A DNA stretch of 36,390 bases from Isotricha intestinalis (GCA_023807065.1 JAJJLU010000499.1:1-36390), one strand, 5' to 3'. Counted from the first letter of the stretch, positions 9,590-17,940 are shown. Numbers and translations are program-made. The notes: generated from the letters alone by a model not told the origin.

Positions 9590-10279
9590 ATGAGATCATC
9601 AAACTCTTCACAGAGAGAAGAGACAGTATTAAAAAAAAAAATTGAAGAAGAAGTAACAATTGACAGAGCTTGGTTAGTAATAAAGAAAAATGGAGAATAT
9701 ATCATTCCTAAAGTAAGATGCCCTTTTTGTTTGGATTTAGTTTATCAACCAGTTCAATGTCAAAATTGCAAAAGAATTTATTGTAAAGATTGTTATGAAC
9801 ATTGGAAGCAAAATAATCAAATGAAATGTTTAGGTGGAAAAGATGGGCATTCTTTTTCTTTTCAAGAAGCTGAAAAATGGATAATCAATTATTTAAATAC
9901 TTTAAAAATTATTTGTATTTATAAAAATTGTGAAGAAGCTATTCAATATACTCAGTTTTATAATCATCTATTACATTGTAATCATATTAAAGAGGGATAT
10001 AAAGAAATAAAAAGACCAGAAAAAGAAGTTTTTCTTTATTCAGATATTCCTATATTTATTAAAACAATTGATGATGTTACTTATTCATTTTCAGTGAAAC
10101 CTAATTTTCTTGTGCAAGAGTTAAAAGAAATGTTTCAAAAAAAAGTAAACATAGAATATAAAGAAATTGTTCTGAATTATGGTGGAAAAACATTAAAAGA
10201 TTCAGAACCTTTAGAAATGTATAATATTCAGAAAAATTCAACTATATTTCAACATGGAAGGCTAAGAGGAGGTCTTTAA
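9590..10279 (+). CDS. RING/TRAF-type zinc finger fused to a C-terminal ubiquitin domain ending in RLRGG-Leu
   Basis: A 229-residue protein in two parts. Residues 44-87 form a RING-like cross-brace (C44-x2-C47-x9-C57-x2-C60-x4-C65-x2-C68, then C80 and H87), followed by a TRAF/SINA-like finger at 109-130 (C109, C114, H126, C130). Residues 153-228 align with all 76 positions of ubiquitin without a gap: IFIKT at the start, Lys at positions 6, 27, 33, 48 and 63, YNIQK near 59-63, and RLRGG at the end, plus one extra residue, Leu229, as in polyubiquitin precursors. Ubiquitin's Ile44 is Asn and Val70 is His, so the usual hydrophobic patch is altered. RING domains pass ubiquitin from E2 to substrates; a ubiquitin fold at the C-terminus of such a protein is unusual. 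Trimming Leu229 would expose a conjugatable diglycine. Confidence 0.9.
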   Translation: MRSSNSSQREETVLKKKIEEEVTIDRAWLVIKKNGEYIIPKVRCPFCLDLVYQPVQCQNCKRIYCKDCYEHWKQNNQMKCLGGKDGHSFSFQEAEKWIINYLNTLKIICIYKNCEEAIQYTQFYNHLLHCNHIKEGYKEIKRPEKEVFLYSDIPIFIKTIDDVTYSFSVKPNFLVQELKEMFQKKVNIEYKEIVLNYGGKTLKDSEPLEMYNIQKNSTIFQHGRLRGGL

Positions 10280-10673
10280 ATTTAAATGAATAAATAATGA
10301 ATATTATAAATTCAATTTTAAAATTTCATTAATTCTATTAATATATAATGGTATAAATTTTTTATTTATTAAAAATTCATTTTAAACATATTTTATTTTC
10401 ATATAATTGCTTTTTTTCAATAATTTCTATTAATTTATTTAAAATGGATTATCGTATTTTCCATTTTGATTATTTACATTTCATTTTTTTATAAATTTCC
10501 TTATTTTAATTAAATCATTTTTCTAATTAATTGAGATATTATTTACCTTTAGAAACATTATTTTCACTTCTTTTATATATTTTTGAATATTTTTCAGGAA
10601 CATTAACATTTCAAATCATATTTAATAAAAATAATTTTTTTAAATAAAAAATTTTCAAAAAAAATATATTTAA
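10280..10673. other. Convergent intergenic gap
   Basis: About 390 bases lie between the 3' ends of the RING-ubiquitin and receptor genes. A perfect 8-base inverted repeat, AAAATGGA (10441-10448) and TCCATTTT (10460-10467), could form a small hairpin between the convergent genes. On the minus strand about 20 coding-like codons (VNVPEKYSKIYKRSENNVSK, near 10555-10615) run into a GTAAAT that could be a 5' splice site, preceded by a TGA. This is probably a gene fragment. Confidence 0.4.
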
Positions 10674-11591
10674 CTAATCGTTCATATCAGATTTGACGGA
10701 ATTTTCAAGAGATTGATAATCATTATTGTTTTTAAAACACGGAAGAGCACCTTTTATGAAGAAAAAACAAATAAAAGAATCAAAAAAGCCACTTAAAGCG
10801 AAAGAAATTTCAGCACAAAATAAAAAAAAATTATTCAATCTTGCCAATAATTTTATTATTCTCGATATAACTAAGTAAAAAGGAAAAAGAAAGAAAATCC
10901 AAACATAAATTCTTAATAATTTATATTCTTCCTCATTTTGTTCTTTTAATAAATTTAATTTTTCTTTATAAAATTTATATGCAAAAAATAAAGCAATCAA
11001 TTGTAATGAACCATTAATTAATACAATAATAACAAAAAGAACTCCTGAAAAACAAATTTTTTTTTGAAAGGAACATTTACTAGTTCCATCATATTCAAAA
11101 TTATTATTAAAATAAGGAATAAGAACAAAAATTAAAGGAATAATAAATGCATAAACAATTCCAAAAATTATTTGTTTCATCTCTGTATTTATGTTATTTT
11201 GATAAGGTAAAGTAGAACTATAAAATAAATAAGTTATCATTGATATCCATGAAACACAACATAATTCAAAATAATTTCTGAAAAATCCTATTAAAGCACA
11301 TTTACCATCATTCATTGTTTTATTTGTTAATGAATAAAATAAAATTATTTCAGGTATAGTTCCTAATAAATTTGATATTATTAACATTAACATATAATTA
11401 CTTCCTAATCCTATATTTTTATGAGAATTGTTTTCAGATTTGCAAATTTTAACCTGAATTAATAAATATAAATACAATATAATAAATAAAAAACAAGCAA
11501 AAAATGATATTAATGATAAAATATTTTTGGTTAAAATCAAACTATTATCGAAATCATTAAAGTTGTTGTTATTATTTAAGAAATTATTCAT
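10674..11591 (-). CDS. Seven-transmembrane receptor, cAMP-receptor/secretin-like
   Basis: A 305-residue protein with seven hydrophobic helices at about 21-48, 65-88, 98-125, 138-160, 178-206, 225-247 and 255-280. A short Asn-rich N-terminus lies outside and a short polar tail inside. Cys98 at the top of helix 3 and Cys173 in the second outer loop are placed for the disulfide usual in G-protein-coupled receptors. A charged loop before helix 6 (KEKLNLLKEQNEEEYK) is the expected effector-coupling loop. Topology, length and loop pattern fit the cAMP-receptor-like receptors of protists, which sense external signals through heterotrimeric G proteins. The ligand is unknown. Its start lies 70 bases downstream of the stop of the PP2C gene on the same strand; that may simply reflect dense packing. 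Confidence 0.75.
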   Translation of the reverse strand: MNNFLNNNNNFNDFDNSLILTKNILSLISFFACFLFIILYLYLLIQVKICKSENNSHKNIGLGSNYMLMLIISNLLGTIPEIILFYSLTNKTMNDGKCALIGFFRNYFELCCVSWISMITYLFYSSTLPYQNNINTEMKQIIFGIVYAFIIPLIFVLIPYFNNNFEYDGTSKCSFQKKICFSGVLFVIIVLINGSLQLIALFFAYKFYKEKLNLLKEQNEEEYKLLRIYVWIFFLFPFYLVISRIIKLLARLNNFFLFCAEISFALSGFFDSFICFFFIKGALPCFKNNNDYQSLENSVKSDMND

Positions 11592-11661
11592 TTGTTTAAA
11601 TGTAATTTTATAAAAATAAATAAATTATAATTATATAAAATAAATAAAAAATATAAAATAA

Positions 11662-13827
11662 TTAATCAAAAAAAACAACAATAATAGTAATATCATCAAT
11701 ACAAATATCATTTTTTTTCCATCTTTTATGAGCTTCATTATATAATTTATGAACAGCACTTTTACAATTATTATCAAAGTAAAAATTACCAACAATTTTA
11801 ACAATTTCATCATTATTTAAATATTCAAAAAGACCATCAGAAGCAATAATTAAAAATTTATCTTTATTTTCAATATTATATATTTTCACTTCAGGTTCAC
11901 TAATAACTCCAACAGTAACTGCAATTTGATCTCCAAAAGATCTTGTCATTGCTAAACCAGGAATATTCTTATTTTTTAACCATACTCTTTTTGGTCCTAC
12001 AAATTTACCATTCACATCTTTAAATTTTTCTATTCTTCCACCGTAATTTAATATTCTCTTATATTCTTTTTCTAACATTGGCTTATGATCTGTTGTTAAT
12101 TGTTCACTTGAAAAATAATAATTATATTTATTTATCTTATTTTCATCGTTATTATTATTATAATTTATATTAATTTTGTTATTATTTAAAGTATTATCTT
12201 TATTTAAATTAATGTTATTTTCTTTTTTATTTAATATTCCTTTTATTATACGAGAGTCTCCAACATTTGCTGTGATTAAATTGTTATGAGTAATTAAAAT
12301 AGAAGCACAAGTAGAACCAGAAAAATTGATATCAATATCAGAATTATTAGTTAATTTTATAGAAGTATATAGAAAAGAATCATTAAAGCATTTAACCAAT
12401 AAAGAAGTATCATTAAGAATACTTTTATCAATAAATTTTTTTTTTAATTCCCTAATAAAATTTTTAGGTAATTCTTCCTTAATAAATTCACTTACTAAAT
12501 GACCATTTTCACCATGACCGTCACAAACTCCTATAAAAGTAGAATCATAATCATTTATTTTTTCTATGAAATATTTATCTTGATTTATTTTTGGTAAATC
12601 ACTTTTTCCTGAAAAACCTGTCATTGAAAGAGAATAAATAGAAATTATTTTCTTTGAAAAAATAAAACTTTTATTTGATGAAAAGAATTCTGATGTTAAC
12701 AAACATTTTTGATTATTTTCTTTATTTGAATTGTTTATATTATTATTATTATTTATATTCAAATTTGAATTGTTTCTTGAAGATGATTTTATTGTTGTTG
12801 ATTGACTTAATGGATTTGTTTGAAAAGATATATTTGAGTTATTATTTGGTTTTAATATTTGTTTTTGATTTATTATTTTTCTTTTTTCTAAATTTTGAAT
12901 TGTTGTTAAATTATTCTTTCGATAATTTTGTTTTTTCCTTAAAAATTCCTTTTTTTGTTTTATTTGTTTGTCTTTATTTTTATAATTATTTCTTTGAGTC
13001 ATTGATATTATGTTTTTATTTATTTTTGTAAAATTAAATTTTTTATAATATTTCTCCTTTGAATTATTAATATCATTATTTTTATTTTTTAAATTAATGT
13101 GTATTTGATATGAATTATTTTTATTTTTCTTTTTAGAAAAAAATTCTTTTTTTATTAAACTATTTTTCCTGATTGATTTCATTATATTTAAATTAATAGA
13201 ATATATATTGTTAGATAAATTTAAATTCTGATGAGAATCATTTAAATTAATACTTGTATTAGTCATAAAAGAAATATTTGAAACTGAAATTGGACTTTTA
13301 CTTCTTAAAATAGGAGAATATAAATTTTTTTTTAAATTAAGAATTTTATGATTATTATTTTTATTAATATTTATTTCCTTTATATTTAAGTTAATTTCAT
13401 TATTTGATATATTATTTAAGCTTTGATTAATTTTTTTCTTTTTTTTTTTCTTTGAATCAGAATTAGATTTATTAAGAGAAAAATAATTCACTGAATTTTC
13501 TTTTTTCTTTTTTTTTATTTTAACAGAATTAACTTTGTTAACAGTTGTTCTTGGTAAAATTGTACTTTTATATAAAGGATTTGATAATATACTTGAGATA
13601 TTATTATCATTTTTTTTCTTTTTTGTGTTTTTTCTTAATGGACTTAAATTAACTTTCACATTTTTACAAGAAGCCATTTTTTTTCTATTCACTAATTTTA
13701 TTGAAGATATTATGTTTTCATTATAAATATATTTATTTATATTTTTTTGATTATTTTCCTCCTGTTTAATTTGTTTTGATTTTGTGTTTTTATCAAATTC
13801 ATTTAATATTTCAAATGTCTTTGACAT
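11662..13827 (-). CDS. PP2C-type (PPM) serine/threonine phosphatase with long low-complexity N-terminus
   Basis: A 721-residue protein. Residues 1-395 are Asn/Lys/Ser-rich low-complexity sequence with poly-Lys and poly-Asn tracts and no recognised domain. The PP2C domain covers about 398-720: NQDKYF (415-420), VCDGHGENG with metal ligands Asp436-Gly437, GSTCASILI, ANVGDSRIIKG, TTDHKP (578-583), GLAMTRSFGD (624-633), IASDGLFEYL with Asp664, and DDITIIVVFF with Asp711/712. All key metal-binding acids are present, so it should be an active Mg/Mn-dependent phosphatase. An Asn-rich insertion of about 45 residues (531-575) interrupts the domain between ANVGDSR and TTDHKP, as low-complexity inserts do in other A+T-rich protists. 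The catalytic end is at the C-terminus, so the N-terminus probably handles location or regulation. Confidence 0.93.
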   Translation of the reverse strand: MSKTFEILNEFDKNTKSKQIKQEENNQKNINKYIYNENIISSIKLVNRKKMASCKNVKVNLSPLRKNTKKKKNDNNISSILSNPLYKSTILPRTTVNKVNSVKIKKKKKENSVNYFSLNKSNSDSKKKKKKKINQSLNNISNNEINLNIKEININKNNNHKILNLKKNLYSPILRSKSPISVSNISFMTNTSINLNDSHQNLNLSNNIYSINLNIMKSIRKNSLIKKEFFSKKKNKNNSYQIHINLKNKNNDINNSKEKYYKKFNFTKINKNIISMTQRNNYKNKDKQIKQKKEFLRKKQNYRKNNLTTIQNLEKRKIINQKQILKPNNNSNISFQTNPLSQSTTIKSSSRNNSNLNINNNNNINNSNKENNQKCLLTSEFFSSNKSFIFSKKIISIYSLSMTGFSGKSDLPKINQDKYFIEKINDYDSTFIGVCDGHGENGHLVSEFIKEELPKNFIRELKKKFIDKSILNDTSLLVKCFNDSFLYTSIKLTNNSDIDINFSGSTCASILITHNNLITANVGDSRIIKGILNKKENNINLNKDNTLNNNKININYNNNNDENKINKYNYYFSSEQLTTDHKPMLEKEYKRILNYGGRIEKFKDVNGKFVGPKRVWLKNKNIPGLAMTRSFGDQIAVTVGVISEPEVKIYNIENKDKFLIIASDGLFEYLNNDEIVKIVGNFYFDNNCKSAVHKLYNEAHKRWKKNDICIDDITIIVVFFD

Positions 13828-14455
13828 TAAAATATTATATTATCATTTAAATTAATAATTAATATGTGAAAAAATTTTAATAATTAAATAATATTTAATG
13901 ATTTATTAAAATAAAATTTAATTAGTTTGTTTCTTTTAAATATATTTATTAGGATTCTTCCTAAATTTTATATATTTTTTATATCTACTTTTAATTTATA
14001 TTTTCTTAATTTTCAAAAACTTTTTAAATTTTTTTCTCTTTATTAATATCAGATAAATTATTTTCTTTAAGTTTGAATGTTTATATTATTTTATTTAATA
14101 ATTCTTTAAATTCTGGTTCCATAAAAATTACTTCTTATTCAATTATTTATATATTTTTTGATAGTTTATCATTCATATTTTATATTTTTAATTTAATAAT
14201 TTTTTATAATATATATTTTGATTTATTTTTAATATACAGGTTTAAAAATAAATTCGAAGGAAATTATTAAAAACAAACATATTCAAACATACCAATAACT
14301 AAAATTCAATAACATTAATTAACCTTAGAAATGTTTTTTTTAATTATTTTATTTATTTTAAAATAATCAAACAATACAAATATCATTATTTTGGTAACAC
14401 ATAAAAAATATGTACATATTTATAAGTTAATTTTCTTAAATTATACAATTAACTA
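13828..14455. other. Intergenic gap with a broken frame
   Basis: About 630 bases upstream of the PP2C gene hold its promoter. The minus-strand frame at 13922-14122 is listed separately. The remainder, about 14130-14455, shows nothing beyond A+T-rich sequence. Confidence 0.5.
13922..14122 (-). pseudogene. Coding-like frame with nine internal TAA/TAG codons
   Basis: On the minus strand an ATG at 14120-14122 begins MEPEFKELLNKII and a frame that stays coding-like for 66 codons to a TAA at 13922-13924. It has seven internal TAA and two TAG (13985-13987, 13961-13963) and no TGA. Codon-by-codon checking shows G at the first codon position 12 times, never at the second, and four times at the third after leaving out the ATG; this bias is expected of coding DNA and not of random sequence. 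The other codons spell a charged helix (TFKLKENNLSDINKEKKI). No indel is needed. It is either a decayed coiled-coil gene in which Gln codons became stops, or a sequence using TAA/TAG as sense. No family is recognised. Confidence 0.4.
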
Positions 14456-14749
14456 TTAATTCTTTTTGCGATTTTTTAAATGAATAGTAACAAAAGATAA
14501 TTCTGGGTCTTGATAAGAAGACCTTCTTTTTCCATCTTTTAATTGAAAATTGGGAAATACTTTTGAAGTTATTGATTTTTTAAGATTTTTATTATTATAA
14601 GTATTTGAAGTATCATTATCAAAAATTATTTCTTCATTATTATCTTCATTATTATTTTGTTGTTCTTGAGTAGAACCTTCACATTCAAAATTTACAATTT
14701 TATCTTTTTTTTTTATATAAATACAATTACAAAATGTTTGATTTCCCAT
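14456..14749 (-). CDS. Small protein with an N-terminal acylation motif
   Basis: A 97-residue protein starting MGNQTFCNCIYIKKK. Gly2 followed by Asn, with Thr/Phe at 5-6, is a plausible N-myristoylation site. Cys7 and Cys9 next to it are typical palmitoylation sites, and a Lys patch at 13-15 adds membrane affinity. Residues 22-50 are acidic and Gln/Asn/Glu-rich; the C-terminus is basic (LKNRKKN). There is no fold or catalytic motif, so it may be a membrane-tethered adaptor. The Met-Gly start supports the chosen ATG. Codon use is like its neighbours. Function is unknown. Confidence 0.72.
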   Translation of the reverse strand: MGNQTFCNCIYIKKKDKIVNFECEGSTQEQQNNNEDNNEEIIFDNDTSNTYNNKNLKKSITSKVFPNFQLKDGKRRSSYQDPELSFVTIHLKNRKKN

Positions 14750-15474
14750 TGATGTAATTTTTATTTAATAATTTCATTATTATAATTTTTATTTTACACA
14801 TTTAATTTTTAAAAAACTTTTTAATTCATAAGTTTTATTTTTATAAAAACTTCATTTAAATTAATTATTAAACACAATAAATTAATTAAATTATATTTTC
14901 ATTTCTTTTATAAAGAAATAAATAAAAAAATAAATATGTTAAAAAAATAATTGTTATTAAAGGGAAAAAATATTTCATTCATAACAAAAGTAAAAAAGAG
15001 AATGATAAATCTAGAGAAATTATTCAACTTAAATTCAAAATAATCAAATGAATTACCTCCAGTAACTAATTGTAATAATTCTAAAGTAAATATTATAAGT
15101 AAAATAATAAAGTCTATGTTAATTAAATCAATTTATTAATTTTACTTCTTGTTTTTGAATTTCTTTTATTTTTTTATATCTTTCAATTTTAGTAATTTAT
15201 AATTATTGTTAAAAAATTATTTTTTCTTTTTAAATTGATGAAACTATTTTTTAATTAATTCCATTATTTTTTTATTTTTCTTTATTTTTTTATTTATATT
15301 TAAATATTTTTTAAAAATCTTAGTTCCTATATATTTTCTTCTTCTAAATGTATTTCTTTTAAACAAAAAATAATCCTTTTCCATTTTGAAAAATTTATGG
15401 ATAATATTAAAAACATACAAATGATTTTATATAACATCATTATTGATTAATAATTATAAAATTAAAAATTATAT
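14750..15474. other. Divergent intergenic gap with a broken frame
   Basis: About 725 bases between a minus-strand gene and the plus-strand WD40 gene. Most is occupied by a minus-strand coding-like frame, 14899-15384, listed separately. The WD40 gene promoter must overlap it or lie in the last 90 bases before 15475. No other element is seen. Confidence 0.5.
14899..15384 (-). pseudogene. Broken or recoded small membrane-protein gene
   Basis: A minus-strand ATG in good context (AAAATGG, 15382-15384) opens 46 codons of a basic N-terminus (MEKDYFLFKR...), stopped by TAG at 15244-15246. The same frame continues through TAA codons, the last at 15133-15135, and then runs 74 open codons encoding two hydrophobic segments around a polar loop (LQLVTGGNSFDYFEFKLNNF) to a TAA at 14908-14910 and a TGA at 14899-14901. 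The whole span is 162 codons in one frame without an indel. An intron does not rescue it: each usable GT..AG pair leaves a stop or the wrong phase. No family is recognised. It may be a pseudogene with Gln-to-stop changes, or a chance join of two open stretches. Confidence 0.35.
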
Positions 15475-17298
15475 ATGAGACATTTAAATAATTATGGATT
15501 ATCAAGTTTTACTTTAAGTTCAAATAATAAAAAAATAAAATTTATTCCAAAAGAAACTATACCAATTGAATGTAGAAAGCAAAATTTAATAAATTTTTTA
15601 TCATTTATAAATTATAAAAAAGAATCAAATAAAGAAATAACTTATAAAGAAAATTTAAAATCATTAATTTTCCAAATAAGTAAAAATACTTTATATCATT
15701 TTGAACATAATGCCAAAAATAATAATAAAGATTATATGAATGATAACACTAAAAGAAGTTATGATCCAATTCCTTCATCTTTAGATTTAAATGACATAAT
15801 TAAATATAAATATTTTTTAAATCAAACAACAAATGAAATTTGTTTTTTTATTTTAACTAAACAAAATATTTATTATGGAATTTTAATCAATAAAAACAAA
15901 GAAGAAAGCAATAAATCAAATTTAATTTTTGACATTTCCCAAAATCAATATATAACAATTAAAGATTTTTTTCTTCCTGAAAATAATAATGATAGTACTT
16001 TTCTATATATTTTATTATCAAATAATATGATTATTCAATTTAATTATACACAAAAAATTCAAGAAAGTAATAATTTCATAAATCAATTTTTAAAAAAAGA
16101 AAAAGATAATCTTTCATCAAAAAAAAAAAATCAAAAAGAAAATGAAGAAATGTTTAACAATTTAAAAATTATAGAATTTGAATATTATAAAGATTCCAAA
16201 ATTGCATTTTCTTATTTATTATATAAAAATGAATCTTATTTATCATTATTAACATTTTCACAAATAAAAGAAAAAGAAGAAGAAATACACTATTTTTCTG
16301 TATACAAAAATAAATATTTAATTCTAGTTTTAAACAGAGGAAAAGTAATATTAATTTCTTTAGAAAATTATAAAATATTATCAATATATAAATCAAATTT
16401 TGGATTAATAACATCAATTACTTTTTCAAATGATGGAAATTTATTAGGATTAGGAGCACAAGATAATAATGCATATATTATAGATTTAAATAATAGAAAT
16501 ATTATTTCATGCTTAGAAGGTCATGGTAATTATATTAGTAAAATGATATTTGAATTACAAGAAGATAATAATAATAATAACTATTTATATTCAAAAGATG
16601 AACAAATTAATGTTAATCTTGTTAGAAATAAAAAAAATATTTTTCAAAAAACTACTAAAGAGTTAATTCTTGAAAAATGGGGAAATTCCCTTAAAGAACA
16701 AATAAATGATAAAATAATTAAATATAGAAAAATGAGTACTGTAAAAATTCCAAATCACAATTCTTTTAAAATTTATGATATTTTTACTTGTGGTTTAGAT
16801 GGTAAAATTGGTTCTTATAGAATTGAATATTATGAAAATAATTGTTTAGAAAATAAAAATGAAATTAAGTCAATCACACAAGAAAATAATACTAATAATA
16901 TTTCTAAAATTATGAAAAATAAAAATATTAATAATAATAATAATCAAAATACAAAAAAATTGTATTATTTAAATAAATTAATTATGTTGAATCCTCCTGA
17001 AAATGATGAATATGATAAAACACATTTTATTTTTATGAATAATATTATTAATGAACCTATTATTGATTTCTTTAAAAATGATTTATTATTTGTAATAGCT
17101 TCTAAAGTTAATATTTTAGGAAGTGAAATTAAATTAATTTTTTTTCAGTGTGAAGAAAAAATAGAAAATAATTCAAATGAAAGCAATTCTTCATATTATA
17201 AAAGCAGAAAAGCAATGAATAAAACTTCAAATGCATCAATTGCATCGGATTTGGAAGAATTAAATAATTTAAGCGTAAAAATTAAAATACCAAAATAA
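15475..17298 (+). CDS. WD40-repeat protein, WDR20/CreC-like
   Basis: A 607-residue protein. Residues 1-280 are only weakly propeller-like, with Lys/Asn-rich inserts. Clear WD40 repeats cover about 285-360: a strand set around LISLENYKILSIYKS, then ITFSNDGNLLGLGAQDNNAY, IIDLNNRN and LEGHGNYISKMIF. After an insert of about 70 residues another blade reads YDIFTCGLDGKIGSYRIEYY (about 432-452). The pattern of one standard blade, a GHG.YIS segment, an insert and then a C/SxGxDGxI blade is like WDR20, DMWD and fungal CreC, cofactors that bind and activate USP12/USP46-type deubiquitinases. Trp in the WD dipeptides is mostly replaced, as in divergent propellers. The C-terminal 150 residues are Asn/Ser-rich. 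The WD40 fold is fairly sure; the WDR20 assignment is tentative. Confidence 0.7.
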   Translation: MRHLNNYGLSSFTLSSNNKKIKFIPKETIPIECRKQNLINFLSFINYKKESNKEITYKENLKSLIFQISKNTLYHFEHNAKNNNKDYMNDNTKRSYDPIPSSLDLNDIIKYKYFLNQTTNEICFFILTKQNIYYGILINKNKEESNKSNLIFDISQNQYITIKDFFLPENNNDSTFLYILLSNNMIIQFNYTQKIQESNNFINQFLKKEKDNLSSKKKNQKENEEMFNNLKIIEFEYYKDSKIAFSYLLYKNESYLSLLTFSQIKEKEEEIHYFSVYKNKYLILVLNRGKVILISLENYKILSIYKSNFGLITSITFSNDGNLLGLGAQDNNAYIIDLNNRNIISCLEGHGNYISKMIFELQEDNNNNNYLYSKDEQINVNLVRNKKNIFQKTTKELILEKWGNSLKEQINDKIIKYRKMSTVKIPNHNSFKIYDIFTCGLDGKIGSYRIEYYENNCLENKNEIKSITQENNTNNISKIMKNKNINNNNNQNTKKLYYLNKLIMLNPPENDEYDKTHFIFMNNIINEPIIDFFKNDLLFVIASKVNILGSEIKLIFFQCEEKIENNSNESNSSYYKSRKAMNKTSNASIASDLEELNNLSVKIKIPK

Positions 17299-17596
17299 AT
17301 AGTAGTTTAAAACATATATTTTTTTTTTTTTAATAAAAAAAATAAAACAACTAATATTATTTAAATTTAAATTATTGAAAATTTAGATTAGATTATAAAT
17401 GATGTATTCAATGGTATATAAAAAGCCTCAAAATTTATTTTATATTGATAAAATAATATAGAATGAATTTAATAAAAGAAAAAATAAGTAACTCATTTTT
17501 TCTTTAATATAATATATTTAATCACATCCATAAGATAAAAAATTACTGACTCTTTATATAATAATATTATATCAAAAATAAATAAAAAAATACAAG

Positions 17597-17746
17597 ATGA
17601 ATTTTCCACACTTTTCAATTACTCAATATAATTAAATTCATAGAGTTAAAGATAGATAGAGATTTATTTTAAGAGAAATTATTTTACTTTATCAAATAAA
17701 GAAAATGTCTTTAAAAAAACATATCAAATTAACAAGATATTTGTAA
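17597..17746 (+). pseudogene. Broken coding-like frame
   Basis: An ATG at 17597-17599 starts MNFPHFSITQYN, then a TAA (17633-17635), IHRVKDR, a TAG (17657-17659), and 28 open codons (RFILREIILLYQIKKMSLKK and on to RYL) to a TAA at 17744-17746. All 50 codons are in one frame with no indel, and both interruptions are one C-to-T change from Gln codons. The peptide has a convincing mix of Pro, His, Arg and Asp for such A+T-rich DNA. No family is recognised. The GC-rich insertion lies 80 bases downstream. Confidence 0.35.
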
Positions 17747-17828
17747 TTAAATAATAAAAATACTTTTTTGGAGTAAATTTTAGCAATTTTTTAAAGTAAA
17801 TAATCAAATTGTAATTTAATAAATGCTG

Positions 17829-17940
17829 TTCCAGTTTAGATCGATTCTCCCCCTACCGTCGTTCAGATGGACACCGCCCCCTGTCTAAACTGGGGGAGAT
17901 CCGTCTGAATGACGTGGGGGAGTATCGATCTAAACTGGAA
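17829..17940. mobile_element. GC-rich imperfect inverted repeat with flanking direct repeats (MITE-like insertion)
   Basis: About 59 of these 112 bases are G or C, in flanks that are nearly all A or T. The ends are a perfect 17-base inverted repeat, TTCCAGTTTAGATCGAT (17829-17845) and its complement (17924-17940). Inward, CTCCCCC pairs with GGGGGAG, CGTC with GACG, TTCAGA with TCTGAA, and CCCCC (17877-17881) with GGGGG (17892-17896), separated by a few mismatches; a 10-base loop is left. The 10-mer CCAGTTTAGA occurs three times, once on plus (17831-17840) and twice on minus (17884-17893, 17929-17938). AAATGCT flanks both sides (17821-17827 and 17942-17948), as a target-site duplication would. 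There is no room for a transposase. It looks like a non-autonomous element or a foreign hairpin. The family is not identified. Confidence 0.6.

Noticed and set aside
10441..10467. Bacterial-type terminator hairpin.
   Set aside because: The 8-base A+T-rich stem is weak and the organism is eukaryotic; it is only noted as a small inverted repeat between convergent genes.
14073..14270. A 65-codon plus-strand open frame of hydrophobic residues.
   Set aside because: It overlaps the minus-strand frame at 13922-14122, whose codon periodicity is stronger, and T-rich complements of Lys/Asn-coding DNA give such frames by chance. The same applies to similar frames antisense to the phosphatase, PP2C, coiled-coil and NOT1 genes.
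14899..15384. An intron removes the internal stops and makes this a normal spliced gene.
   Set aside because: Every GT before the stops paired with available AG sites either creates a TAA at the junction or puts the second half in the wrong phase.
17829..17940. The palindrome is a fold-back artefact of amplification.
   Set aside because: A fold-back copy would have identical arms. Here the arms differ by several substitutions and small indels, and the insert is bounded by a direct repeat of the flank.
17829..17940. A tRNA or other structured RNA gene.
   Set aside because: There is no cloverleaf, anticodon arm or internal promoter pattern; the structure is one long hairpin with flanking duplications.
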